Shown here: positions 1 through 8,561 of the stretch, one piece after another | Layout: each line of letters begins with the position of its first letter | How positions within the stretch are numbered: position 1 is the first letter of the stretch | Assembly: GCA_938005745.1 (NCBI GenBank) | Contig: CALLMM010000018.1 | Location: forward strand, 65,454 to 129,453 | Source of the DNA: an uncultured Chthonomonadales bacterium | GTDB taxonomy: Bacteria > Armatimonadota > Chthonomonadetes > Chthonomonadales > CAJBBX01 | Reading direction: 5' to 3' | DNA length: 64,000 nucleotides | Program-made: the position numbers and the translations under genes | The notes under the pieces: generated by a model | The model's database searches: none | The model's input: the letters and a program-made list of their open reading frames with translations, nothing else | Told to the model about the DNA's origin: nothing

Positions 1-684
1 GAAGATCGTCTCGACCGTATGCGCGTTGCCCAGCGCATCATAGACCGTCGCCATCGTCGAAACAGTAGCAGGAGCAACCGACGACGAGTCGAGGTTGCCC
101 GTGAAGTCCACCTTTGTCGAATAGACTGCCGAGCCGGCATTCAGATTTCCGATAAAGCTGATGTTTTCAGTCTGCTTGGCGTCGGTCAGCGTTCCGACCG
201 GAATCTGAAGGGCGCTAGCGGCGGTGATGGGCAGGGTATTATCCACGATGCCGTACAGATCCGCCTGATAGCCCAGCAGTTTCATGCCGGTCGCGGGGTT
301 GACCAGCGATCCGTTGCTGTCCAGATCGAAGTTTCCGTCACGGGTGTACTGGATCGTCCGCCCGTTGGTGACCATGAAGAAGCCGCCCCCCTGGATCGCC
401 AGGTCGGTGGATTTGCCGGTGGTCTGCAGGTTGCCCTGCGTCTGGAGCGTGTCCACCGCGCCCAGGGTTACGCCCAGTCCGACCTGTACCGGGTTCTGAC
501 CGCCGACCCCGCTATTGGAACCGCCGCTTGCGGCGCGCAGCGTCTGAGAGAGCTGATCCTGGAATGAGATGCGTCCCGCCTTGAAGCCGACGGTATTGAC
601 GTTGGCGATGTTGTTACCGATGACGTTCATGCGAACCTGATGCGACTGCAGTCCGCTGACTCCGGCAAACATAGCTTGCAGCAT
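1..684 (-). CDS. flgE: Flagellar hook protein FlgE, N-terminal part (cut by window edge)
   Basis: This is the N-terminal 228 codons of a hook or hook-basal-body rod-type protein; the C-terminus lies beyond the left edge. The protein begins MLQAMFAGVSGLQSHQ. It has the family's N-terminal pattern, with NVIGNNIANVNTVGFK near residues 20-36, then LAIQGGGFFMV around residue 95 and a YTRDGNF motif just after. The start at 684 has a GGAGG about nine bases upstream. FlgE polymerises outside the cell to form the hook and is exported by the flagellar type III system. Its position after fliK, flgD and the TIGR02530-type gene is the usual hook-gene order. A FlgG-type rod protein is less likely given these neighbours. 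Confidence 0.9.
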   Translation of the reverse strand, partial: MLQAMFAGVSGLQSHQVRMNVIGNNIANVNTVGFKAGRISFQDQLSQTLRAASGGSNSGVGGQNPVQVGLGVTLGAVDTLQTQGNLQTTGKSTDLAIQGGGFFMVTNGRTIQYTRDGNFDLDSNGSLVNPATGMKLLGYQADLYGIVDNTLPITAASALQIPVGTLTDAKQTENISFIGNLNAGSAVYSTKVDFTGNLDSSSVAPATVSTMATVYDALGNAHTVETIF

Positions 685-809
685 GATGGTTGACCTCCGT
701 AAGATGTTGCCCCTTCCTTCGTTCCGGGGCGCGGGCTTCCGCGTTCTCTTCAACGGCGGTCCAGCCCGAGTAGTGAGTGTGAATGTTTGTAATCTTCGCG
801 TCTTTATCG

Positions 810-837
810 GCGCGGAGGCTTCCAGACGCGCCTTCAA
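810..837. repeat. 28-bp dispersed repeat, copy A
   Basis: This 28-bp stretch differs at two positions from the copy at 4247-4274 and is close to the copy at 2909-2936. It lies in the 176-bp gap between the TIGR02530-type gene and flgE, starting 23 bases after the stop of the former. The other two copies are inside fliK. No coding role is evident here. Confidence 0.7.
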
Positions 838-860
838 TTTTGCGCGCCAGAGCGGGTTGC

Positions 861-1268
861 TCAGGCGATCACGGCGCTGTCAATGTTGGTAAAGACGTTC
901 TGCTTGAGATTCTCCCGATCCACCACGGTGATGACGGTGCGGTTGGGGATGCTGACCACCAGCGCCGTCTGATCCAGCAGGATCAGCGATTCACGCGCCC
1001 CTTTTCCGGCGGCTTTCTGGACGGCTCCCTCGATGCGCTGCAGGTCGGGAGCGCTCAACGCGATCTGTCGCGACTGCATCCGGGTCTGGGCATGCGCCGA
1101 GAACTTCAGCGTTCCGGCGGACTGCACGCGCTGCGCCTCCTGCAGCACCTGGTCGAAAGACGGCGCGCTGGTCTGCGCCGGTCGCGGGGCGGGGCGGGGC
1201 GCAGGCGCGCCAGTAACCGCCGCCGGGCTGCCGATCAACCGCTCCTCCATGCGTACCGGGTCCGCCAT
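861..1268 (-). CDS. TIGR02530-type flagellar operon protein
   Basis: This small cytoplasmic-looking protein of 135 residues has no signal peptide. The C-terminal two thirds has the pattern of the TIGR02530 'flagellar operon protein' family: an FSAHAQTRMQSR segment near residue 57, then a hydrophobic block with VITVVDRENL and an end similar to NVFTNIDSAVI. The first 45 residues are Pro/Ala-rich and probably disordered. Proteins of this family sit between flgD and flgE in many flagellar operons, as here, and their biochemical role is not well defined. The start has AGGAGA eight bases upstream. Family assignment is from memory of the motif; the gene order supports it strongly. Confidence 0.8.
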   Translation of the reverse strand: MADPVRMEERLIGSPAAVTGAPAPRPAPRPAQTSAPSFDQVLQEAQRVQSAGTLKFSAHAQTRMQSRQIALSAPDLQRIEGAVQKAAGKGARESLILLDQTALVVSIPNRTVITVVDRENLKQNVFTNIDSAVIA

Positions 1269-1277
1269 GCTCGTCTC

Positions 1278-1673
1278 CTATTCGCGAACCAGACCGATCT
1301 GATCTATTCGCAGCTCTCGGTCATTCACTTTCAGCAGGACGTTGTCGCGGTCAAAACGCACCGACGTTACGACGCCGGAGATCGGAACCATCGTCCCGTT
1401 TTCGATGTAGCCTCCCTCGATCGTCTTGCCCAGCAGACTGGTTCCCTGAAGACGGCTCATCATCCGGCTCACGGTATTCATGCTCTCCAGCGAGGAGAAC
1501 TGCGCCATCTGCGCGATGAACTCGCGATCCTCCTGCGGCGAGAGCGGGTCCTGGTGCGTCATCTGGGTAATGAGCAGTTTCAGGAACTCCTCCTGCCCCA
1601 GCCTCCGGTTTCCGGCGCTCGCCTCCACGATCTTCGTGTTCCCATTGAGACTGCCAACTCCGGTAGTCTCCAT
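1278..1673 (-). CDS. flgD: Flagellar hook assembly (scaffold) protein FlgD, short form
   Basis: FlgD caps the growing hook so that FlgE subunits can assemble. The 131-residue protein shows the conserved N-terminal core: LGQEEFLKLLITQM, QDPLSPQED and FIAQMAQFSSLE, between residues 24 and 66. This is followed by a segment like the family's GKTIEGGY region. It is much shorter than the roughly 230-residue enterobacterial protein and lacks the C-terminal FlgD Ig/Tudor region. Short forms of this size are normal in Bacillus-type flagella. The start is preceded by AAAGGAGCTG. It lies 39 bases after fliK and ten bases before the TIGR02530-type gene, so the three are almost certainly co-transcribed. 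Confidence 0.9.
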   Translation of the reverse strand: METTGVGSLNGNTKIVEASAGNRRLGQEEFLKLLITQMTHQDPLSPQEDREFIAQMAQFSSLESMNTVSRMMSRLQGTSLLGKTIEGGYIENGTMVPISGVVTSVRFDRDNVLLKVNDRELRIDQIGLVRE

Positions 1674-1712
1674 CGTCTACAGCTCCTTTCTCGCATTCGC
1701 GCAATACTGCGC

Positions 1713-4700
1713 TCATGCGACATAGTCTAACCGTCCCGCCAGGCGTGACGGCGTAACCCCAAACGGACGGGGGGTCTCGATCTCCCCTGCCTCCGGGATA
1801 CCGGGCATGCGATAGGGGCGCGCGCTGGAAGCGAACAGCTCGGGAACGAACGGCATCTGTCTTCCGCCGCCATGTCCCTGCTGGGAAGAGACATCCAGAT
1901 GCTGAAGCGTCAGTCCCTTCTGTTCCAGCGCATCCCGCAGCGCATCCCGTCCCATCTCCACCGCCTGTCGAACCTGCGAGGTCTCCGCCACAATGCGCGC
2001 GAAGACGTTCTCGCGATCGGTTACGATGGTCACCTGCAGATGCCCCAGATGCTCCGGCTTGAGGTGCAGTGTGATCTCCTGCCGCCCTTGGGTCAGCCGC
2101 ATGGTCTCCAGTTTCTGAAGAACCTGCTGCACCACGCGCACGCGATCCTGCTGTCCGGCGGCGGGCGGCTCCGCCCGTTCCGGCTGCGCTGTCCGGGAGG
2201 CATGTGCGGAAGCCGCAGCGGGCGCTACGGCAGCCCTCGGGTCTCCGCCGGCGTCGGCAGATTCGGGATCGGCGGCGACCGGCGCGCTTCCGCGTACCGG
2301 TTCAGAACGATCCCCGCCCTCCTTCGGCGTCTCTCGCTGGAAGAGCCTCTCTGCGGCGGTTCGCTGCGCCTCGCCGCGCGTCTGCACGACGACCGCCTCC
2401 TCCTCCGAAACCGTCTCAGAACGGGCGATCAGAGGGTTCGAACGATCCGCCGCCGATGTGGCGGTGGAAGCCGCCGTTTCGGTCTTCGCAGACGGATGCC
2501 GGTTCTCGGATACGGTCTCCGGTTCCGCCGTCGCCGTCATCGCCGCGTTCGCCGTTCTGACGGCTGCCTGCTCCCGAACACCGGGAATACCTGTCTCCCC
2601 TCCGGAGGGAGAGTCCGGGTCGGGCTGTCCGGCTCCCGTCCCGGCTGCAGTCTCTCTCTGCATCGCAGAGAGGGATAGCTGCGTCTCAGAGAGAGCGGAT
2701 TTAGGCGGGCGTATCGCCGCCGCACTCGCCGCCTCTATCGTCTCCGGCGGAGTGATCTCCTCCATCGTTCTCACTTCCGGCTCTGCTGGAGCCGCAGGCT
2801 GCGGAGCAGCGAAAGCGCCGCTCACCGCAGGGGTATGCGGCTTAGGCTCGGGAGAGGGCGGAGCGGTCGCCGCCATCGGTGCCGGCGCATCCCCGCCCGT
2901 CGTCCTCAGCGCGGAGGCATCCAAGCGCGCCTTCAGAGGCATCGCCGCGTTTTGCGGGGACGATCTGGGATCGGTTACAGAGGCTTCCGGCATCGGGACA
3001 GCAGTCTTCACGGCAGTCGGGATGCTCTGCCTGGAGAGCACCGCCTCCTTCTGCACGCTGTCCAGCAGGGGAACGGCTTTCTGCGCGGGGAGCGGCGTTC
3101 CGGAGGGATACGCCGTCTCCGGACTGGCTGCCGCGAGGGTGTAAGCCGTCACGGGCTGGGCGGGAGCCTCCGCCGGGAGGAACGACACGCCGCGCATCGC
3201 CGCTGTCAGCGCGGGAGCAGGCGTTATCAAGAACTCTGTCGGCAGGACCGCCCTGTCCGGCAGAACCGCCGTCTGAGACACGGCAGCCCCGTGCGGCACA
3301 GGAGATGCGGAATCGGACGTGAACGACGTCGTCTGAATCGTCACGGCTTTTCGTTCCGACTCGAACGCCGCTTCCGGTCGCGTCTCCGCTGGAGCTGCCT
3401 GCAGGATTCCCTCGCTCCGGGGAACGGAGGGACGCAGCGGGGTCTCCGACAGCGGCGCTGCCATCGGCGGTACTGACATCGTCGGCGTCTCGACTGCTGC
3501 CGTCGGCGCTGTTGCCACCGGCGTCTTCCGGAGAGGAGCCGCTCCGGCTTCCGGCATATCGGCGCTCTGCGGAGCTGCCGCCTGCTCGCCGTTCACCTCC
3601 GCCGGTCTGCCGGTCGTCATGATGACGACCGCCTCCTTCTGGCGGGCCGCTCCCGATTCGCGCGACGAGACCGGCGCCAAGACAACCGCAGAGTCATCCG
3701 GTCTGGATGCGAGGAGTGCCGGCGGAGTCTGTGCCGGGCGCACAGGCTCCGCTGCCAGAGCGGGTGACCGGACGGGCTTCGCCGCCGCATCCGGGGAGAC
3801 CGAAGGCGCAGGCGTTGCCGTCTTTGCCGCGGGAGCGGGTTTCGCCGGCGCAGGTTCCGTCTCCGCGTCAGTCTGCGTTCTCGGCGCAGTCGGCGCGGGG
3901 GTGGGCAACGGAACGGACTCAACGGGAATATCCGCCGCATCGGAGGGAGCCGACAATGCGGCGACCGTTTTCGCAGACGGCGAGACGGGCGCAGAGCCTT
4001 CCGGCGTCTCTATCGGGAAGGAGAGGGGGGCTTTCGGTTCGCCGATCGTCTTTGATACGGCGTCCACCTCCGGCGCTTGCATCGAACGGTTCGGTATCGG
4101 TTGTGGAGCGTTCGGTTCGGGCGGGGGCTTCTCGATGGGGGGCGGCGCGCCTCTTGCCGGAGCCGGAACGTCCGGTTCGGCGGGTCCCGGCGGGGACGAC
4201 GCCAGACGCCCCGACAGGAGCCGCTCTTCCGGTGACTTCGCCCTCAGCGCGGAGGCATCCAGGCGCGCCTTCAAAGCGTCGGTCTGCTCCGGATACGGCG
4301 ACACGACCGGAGGAACGGCGGACGCATTCGAAGAAGGCGCAGAACGCTCAACCGTGATCTCCGTTGCCGGAGCGGCTTGCAGGCTCGTCTCCTTTGCCTC
4401 CGGCAGGCGGATCGGCGCAGAGGGCGCAGGCGTGAGAACGGCTCCCGCCATTGCCATCCAGAGCGGGCTATTCGACATCGTTGTCTCAGGCTCCGTCTGC
4501 GTCTCCGGCGTCTCTTTCGCGGTCTGCGCGACCGAAGAAGCGGCGTTTTTCGGCAGAATCGCCGCAGGAGGAAGGGGAGCGTAGACGATCTCCGGATTGA
4601 TCGAGATCGGCGCGCCGGTGGCGGGATCGGTCAACCGGGCAAACAGATTCGCAAACGGACTGGCGGATTCGCCAGCCGCCAATTGGACTGCGAGAAGACC

Positions 4701-4754
4701 GGGAACCGGGGGCGCGCCCGGGAAGAGCGTCGTCATAGGTGTGCCCTGTGTCAT
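1713..4754 (-). CDS. fliK: Flagellar hook-length control protein FliK, very long Pro/Ala-rich form
   Basis: The protein has about 1013 residues, roughly two to three times the usual FliK length. Most of it is low-complexity Pro, Ala, Thr and Glu, as expected of a secreted molecular ruler. The C-terminal domain near residues 840-935 is recognisable: RVVQQVLQKLETMRL, then EITLHLKPEHLGHLQV and ARIVAETSQVRQAVEMG, the typical Flg_hook substrate-switching domain. The ATG at 4754 was chosen because AAAGGAGGTGA lies just upstream; an in-frame ATG at 4778 would put that site inside the gene. Two copies of a 28-bp DNA repeat fall in the same frame at codons 161 and 607, both encoding KARLDASAL. FliK normally measures hook length and switches the export gate to late substrates. 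Confidence 0.88.
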   Translation of the reverse strand: MTQGTPMTTLFPGAPPVPGLLAVQLAAGESASPFANLFARLTDPATGAPISINPEIVYAPLPPAAILPKNAASSVAQTAKETPETQTEPETTMSNSPLWMAMAGAVLTPAPSAPIRLPEAKETSLQAAPATEITVERSAPSSNASAVPPVVSPYPEQTDALKARLDASALRAKSPEERLLSGRLASSPPGPAEPDVPAPARGAPPPIEKPPPEPNAPQPIPNRSMQAPEVDAVSKTIGEPKAPLSFPIETPEGSAPVSPSAKTVAALSAPSDAADIPVESVPLPTPAPTAPRTQTDAETEPAPAKPAPAAKTATPAPSVSPDAAAKPVRSPALAAEPVRPAQTPPALLASRPDDSAVVLAPVSSRESGAARQKEAVVIMTTGRPAEVNGEQAAAPQSADMPEAGAAPLRKTPVATAPTAAVETPTMSVPPMAAPLSETPLRPSVPRSEGILQAAPAETRPEAAFESERKAVTIQTTSFTSDSASPVPHGAAVSQTAVLPDRAVLPTEFLITPAPALTAAMRGVSFLPAEAPAQPVTAYTLAAASPETAYPSGTPLPAQKAVPLLDSVQKEAVLSRQSIPTAVKTAVPMPEASVTDPRSSPQNAAMPLKARLDASALRTTGGDAPAPMAATAPPSPEPKPHTPAVSGAFAAPQPAAPAEPEVRTMEEITPPETIEAASAAAIRPPKSALSETQLSLSAMQRETAAGTGAGQPDPDSPSGGETGIPGVREQAAVRTANAAMTATAEPETVSENRHPSAKTETAASTATSAADRSNPLIARSETVSEEEAVVVQTRGEAQRTAAERLFQRETPKEGGDRSEPVRGSAPVAADPESADAGGDPRAAVAPAAASAHASRTAQPERAEPPAAGQQDRVRVVQQVLQKLETMRLTQGRQEITLHLKPEHLGHLQVTIVTDRENVFARIVAETSQVRQAVEMGRDALRDALEQKGLTLQHLDVSSQQGHGGGRQMPFVPELFASSARPYRMPGIPEAGEIETPRPFGVTPSRLAGRLDYVA
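2909..2936. repeat. 28-bp dispersed repeat, copy B (inside fliK)
   Basis: This copy is nearly identical to the one at 4247-4274, with two mismatches in 28. On the coding strand it reads in frame as LKARLDASAL at codon 607 of fliK. Confidence 0.7.
4247..4274. repeat. 28-bp dispersed repeat, copy C (inside fliK)
   Basis: This is the second fliK copy. It is in the same reading frame as copy B and encodes LKARLDASAL at codon 161. The flanking protein sequence differs between the two copies, so the similarity stops close to the repeat edges. Confidence 0.7.
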
Positions 4755-4886
4755 TTCATTCACCTCCTTTCCCGGCATTTTTACCTGCCTGCATTATCGG
4801 GAAGGAGCCGCAGGGTCTTTAGAGGAAACAGTAGTGTACCGATTTTTCCAGCCGAGAGCGCGCCTGCGCGCGCCGGGAGATGCGTT

Positions 4887-7745
4887 ATGAACTGGAAGCA
4901 GCTGACTCTGACGGCTCTTCTTCCCGTGCTGACCTGTGCCTGCCTGCGCGCGCAGACCGGAGACGCCGGCAGGGGGAGCGTCTTCTTCCCCCGATCCCTG
5001 ACCGACCGCGTCCGCGATAACATCCGGCGAGACCCCTGGGCGGCGTCCGTACAGAGGCAGATCGTCGCGGCGGCGCAGCCATGGAGACGGATGTCGGATG
5101 AACGGCTCTGGAGCCTGATGTTCGGCAGCACGATCACCCGCTCATGGATGGTCTGGTCGAACGGTCACTGCCCCGCCTGCAAGGCGTCGGTTCCCATGTA
5201 CGCCTGGGAGATGGACGCCCTGAAACATCCCTGGAAGACCCGCTGTCCGCACTGCCGCGCCCTCTTCCCGACCAACGATTTCGCGCGTTTCTACCGCTCC
5301 GGACTGGACGCGGACGGCGTCTTCGATCCCCGGCGCGCCGACCGCTCTCTGCTCTACAATGCCGCGCATCCCGACCCGAAAGACCCGCTGCACCGTTTCG
5401 GGGTAGACGACGGCGAGGGCTACGTGGAGGGCGAGAAGCGATGGCGGTTCATCGGGGCGTACCTGATCTACGGACAGTGGAAGCAGGCGATCCTGGAGGG
5501 AGTGAAGCGGCTGGCAGCCGCCTACACTGTCACCCGCGATCCGGTCTACGCGCACAAGGCGGGCGTGCTGCTGCACCGGATCGCCGACCTCTATCCGACG
5601 ATGGATTTCGGCACGCAGGGGCTGGTCTACGAGGAGAAAGGACGCTCCGGCTACGTCTCCACCTGGCATGACGCCTGCGAGGAGACCCGCGAACTAGCGC
5701 TGGCTTACGATCAGGTGCGGGAGGCGGTTGGGCAGGATACGAAGCTTGCCGACTTTCTCGCCAGGAAGGCGAAACGCGGCGGCGGTTCTGCGCCGAAGTG
5801 GAGCGGCGCGCAGGTGCTGCAGCATATCGAGGCGGGCATTCTGCGCGACGCGCTCGCCAACCGGGAGAAGATCTACTCCAACTATCCGCGCACCGAGATC
5901 GCCGTCCTGACGATTTTGACCGTCCTCGACTGGCACGCCAATCGCGAAGCGGTGATGACTCAGCTGGATGCGGTGATCGGCAAGGCGACCGCAGTGGACG
6001 GCGTGACGGGCGAGAAGGGGCTTGCCGGCTACTCCGCCTATACCATCCAGGGGCTGGCGATCCTGCTGGGGCAGTACGCGCGGATCGAGCCGGACTTTCT
6101 GCCCGCGCTCTTCCGCCGCAATCCCTCTCTGCGCCAGACCTGGCGGTTCTTTATAGACACCTGGTGCCTGCAGCAGTACTACCCGCAGACAGGAGACGCC
6201 GGCTCCTTCGGCGCGCGGTTCCCGCGCTATGCGGGCGTCATCCTGCCCGCCCCCGATGATCTCTCGCTGGCGTCCGCGCTCCTTCCCTCCATGCACGCCT
6301 TTCTGTGGCAACTCTACGAGATCACCGGGGACGCCGCCTACGTGCAAGCGCTCTATCACGCCAACGGCAGCCGCGTGCAGGGGCTGCCCTACGATCTCTT
6401 CGCCGAGAACCCGCCGGCGCTGCAGAGGCGCGTCGAGTCGGTGATCGCGCAGCACGGCGCAGAGATCCGACCCGGCAGCGTCAACAAGACCGCCTGGCAT
6501 CTGGCGATCCTGCGCGGCGGAGAGGGCGCAAACGCCCGCGCGCTCTGGCTCGACTACGACTCGGGCGGCTACCACGCCCACGCCGACGGGATGAATATCG
6601 GACTGTTCGCAAAGGGGTTGGACCTGCTGCCGGATTTCGGCTACCCCCCCGTGCAGTTTGGAGGATGGGGATCGCCCCGCGCCCGCTGGTACACCCTGAC
6701 CGCCGCGCATAACACGGTTGTGGTGGACGGCGCGAACCATCGCAGCCTCGCCGGCTCCACCGCCGAGCGCGCCGGATACGAGGGGCTTCCCGCCGGCAAG
6801 ACCACGCTCTGGGCGGATGGAAAACAGTTTCGCACGGTGCGCGCTTCCGGTCCGGAGATGGTCAACGGCAGGCAGTTTGAACGCACGCTGGCGATGATAG
6901 ACATCTCCGACAGCGACTTCTATGTGCTGGACCTCTTCCGGGTAGTCGGCGGACGCGACCACGCCCGTTTTCTGCACAGCCACTTTGGAACGGTCTCAAC
7001 GCACGGGCTGACCCCTGCGCCTGCGCCGGACTACGGATACGGCGCATGGATGCGCCGCTTCCAGACCGATCCGTCCCCCGCTCCCGGCTGGAGCGTGGTC
7101 TGGAAGATCGAAGACCGACACCGCTATCTTCCTCCCGGCTCCGAGAGACATCTGCGTTTTACCGACCTGACCGAAGGCGCGCAGGCGTCGCTTGCCGAAG
7201 CCTGGATCGCCCCTTCCGGCTTCACGGATACGTCGGAGATATGGATACCGCGCGTGATGACGCGCCGCCGGGTCGAAACCGGGACGCTCGCCTCCGCCTT
7301 TGTCGGCGTGCTGGAGCCGTATGAGAAGACGCCGCTGGTCGCGCAGATACGCCGTCTGCCGCTGACCTCTCCTGGAGGCGCGCTCTACCCCGACGCCTGC
7401 GCGGCAGTCGAACTGCAGCTGCAGGATGGACGCCGGGACCTGCTGATCGCCGCCGATGCGGAGAACCCGCTCGCGCTCTCTCCCTCTCTCGCCGCGGACC
7501 GCCTGCTGATCCAGAAGGAGTGGAACGTGACGCTGGAAGGAGAGCTGTGCTGGGTACGTCGCAGCGCATCGGGAGCGGTGGAGCGGGTCGCGCTGTGCCG
7601 GGGGCGTTCGGTACGGATCGGGACGACGGAGATCCGTCTGAAGCGGACGGCGGAGTTCATCGAAATCCGCTTCGGCGCGGGCAGGGCGGAGATCGCAGCG
7701 GGAGAAGCGGACGCCGTCGAGCAGATCATCACAGGAGGAGACTAG
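4887..7745 (+). CDS. Secreted heparinase II/III-family polysaccharide lyase
   Basis: The 952-residue protein starts with a signal peptide (MNWKQLTLTALLPVLTCACLRAQ). After it come two CPxC pairs near residues 95 and 125 that look like a zinc-ribbon insertion. A long alpha-helical toroid region follows. The heparinase II/III signature GYHAHADGMN lies near residue 560, followed by LLPDFGY and HNTVVVDG, and the rest is beta-sandwich-like. Enzymes of this family cleave uronic-acid polysaccharides by beta-elimination; the substrate cannot be read from sequence. The ATG at 4887 has GGGAG seven bases upstream; reading further upstream only translates the strand opposite fliK. Its stop overlaps the GTG of the next gene (TAGTG), so the three-gene unit is translationally coupled. 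Confidence 0.85.
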   Translation: MNWKQLTLTALLPVLTCACLRAQTGDAGRGSVFFPRSLTDRVRDNIRRDPWAASVQRQIVAAAQPWRRMSDERLWSLMFGSTITRSWMVWSNGHCPACKASVPMYAWEMDALKHPWKTRCPHCRALFPTNDFARFYRSGLDADGVFDPRRADRSLLYNAAHPDPKDPLHRFGVDDGEGYVEGEKRWRFIGAYLIYGQWKQAILEGVKRLAAAYTVTRDPVYAHKAGVLLHRIADLYPTMDFGTQGLVYEEKGRSGYVSTWHDACEETRELALAYDQVREAVGQDTKLADFLARKAKRGGGSAPKWSGAQVLQHIEAGILRDALANREKIYSNYPRTEIAVLTILTVLDWHANREAVMTQLDAVIGKATAVDGVTGEKGLAGYSAYTIQGLAILLGQYARIEPDFLPALFRRNPSLRQTWRFFIDTWCLQQYYPQTGDAGSFGARFPRYAGVILPAPDDLSLASALLPSMHAFLWQLYEITGDAAYVQALYHANGSRVQGLPYDLFAENPPALQRRVESVIAQHGAEIRPGSVNKTAWHLAILRGGEGANARALWLDYDSGGYHAHADGMNIGLFAKGLDLLPDFGYPPVQFGGWGSPRARWYTLTAAHNTVVVDGANHRSLAGSTAERAGYEGLPAGKTTLWADGKQFRTVRASGPEMVNGRQFERTLAMIDISDSDFYVLDLFRVVGGRDHARFLHSHFGTVSTHGLTPAPAPDYGYGAWMRRFQTDPSPAPGWSVVWKIEDRHRYLPPGSERHLRFTDLTEGAQASLAEAWIAPSGFTDTSEIWIPRVMTRRRVETGTLASAFVGVLEPYEKTPLVAQIRRLPLTSPGGALYPDACAAVELQLQDGRRDLLIAADAENPLALSPSLAADRLLIQKEWNVTLEGELCWVRRSASGAVERVALCRGRSVRIGTTEIRLKRTAEFIEIRFGAGRAEIAAGEADAVEQIITGGD

Positions 7746-8557
7746 TGCGCGCCCGATACTATCAGCAGTTCGACGCCGACTACGCCCGTGACATCCCCGG
7801 CGAAGGGTACGGCGGCTGGAAGACGGCGGAGATCGAGGTTCCGAAGGAGCGTACCGCGCTGGTCGTCATGCACGCCTGGGAGACCGGAACCTTCGCGGAC
7901 TATCCGGGCTGGTATCGCGCCGTCGAGTATATTCCCCGCGCCGTGCGGATATGCCGCGAGGTCTTTCCGTCGCTGCTGGCGACCGTCCGCGAAGCCGGCT
8001 GGAACCTGTTCCATGTCGTGGGAGGCGGCGACTACTACCGCCATCTTCCCGGCTATCAACGGGCGGCGGCGCTGGCGGGTCCGACGCCCCCCGCGCCGGA
8101 GAGCATTCCCGCCGATCCCGCGCTCGAACGCCTGCGCCGGTTTCGCGCGGAGCATGTCTTCGTCGGACGGCACAACGAGGCGGATGTGGCGCGCGGCTTC
8201 CAGAACCTGGACTTTCCGCCGGAGGCGCGCCCGCGGGATACGGAGGGGATCGCGGAGAACGGGCATCAACTCTTCGCGCTCTGCCGGGAGGCGGGGGTCA
8301 GCCACCTGATCTACGCCGGTTTCGCCGTCAACTGGTGCCTGCTGCTCTCTCCGGGCGGCATGGCGGAGATGAGCGGGCGCGGACTGCTCTGCTCCATCAT
8401 CCCGCAGGCGACTACCGCCGTCGAGAACCGGGAGACGGCGCGGGAAGAGCGGTGCAAGGAGATCGCGCTGTGGCGGGTCGCGCTGGCGTTCGGGTTTGTG
8501 TTCGATCTGGAGGAGTTCCTCGCCGGCGTGCGCGCCTCCTCCGAAGCGGGAGCCTGA
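7745..8557 (+). CDS. Isochorismatase-like cysteine hydrolase, divergent
   Basis: The 270-residue protein has no signal peptide. It resembles the isochorismatase/nicotinamidase fold: a beta strand ALVVMHAW near residue 40, a second strand NLFHVVGGGDYY, and GFAVNWC near residue 200 at the place of the nucleophilic cysteine. The Asp that normally follows the first strand (usual pattern VxDMQ) is replaced here (VMHAW), and the catalytic Lys is not obvious, so activity on a standard substrate is doubtful. The GTG start overlaps the upstream stop by one base and has AGGAGGAG in front of it. Its place between a secreted lyase and a membrane protein suggests a role in the same catabolic process. Confidence 0.65.
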   Translation: MRARYYQQFDADYARDIPGEGYGGWKTAEIEVPKERTALVVMHAWETGTFADYPGWYRAVEYIPRAVRICREVFPSLLATVREAGWNLFHVVGGGDYYRHLPGYQRAAALAGPTPPAPESIPADPALERLRRFRAEHVFVGRHNEADVARGFQNLDFPPEARPRDTEGIAENGHQLFALCREAGVSHLIYAGFAVNWCLLLSPGGMAEMSGRGLLCSIIPQATTAVENRETAREERCKEIALWRVALAFGFVFDLEEFLAGVRASSEAGA

Positions 8558-8561
8558 CGCG

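Noticed and set aside
2421..2445. GGTTCGAAC motif resembling a tRNA T-arm
   Set aside because: It lies inside fliK and no acceptor, D or anticodon stems can be drawn around it.
4377..4886. Upstream extension of the heparinase frame
   Set aside because: It is antisense to fliK and Arg-rich. The signal peptide and a GGGAG site mark the start at 4887.
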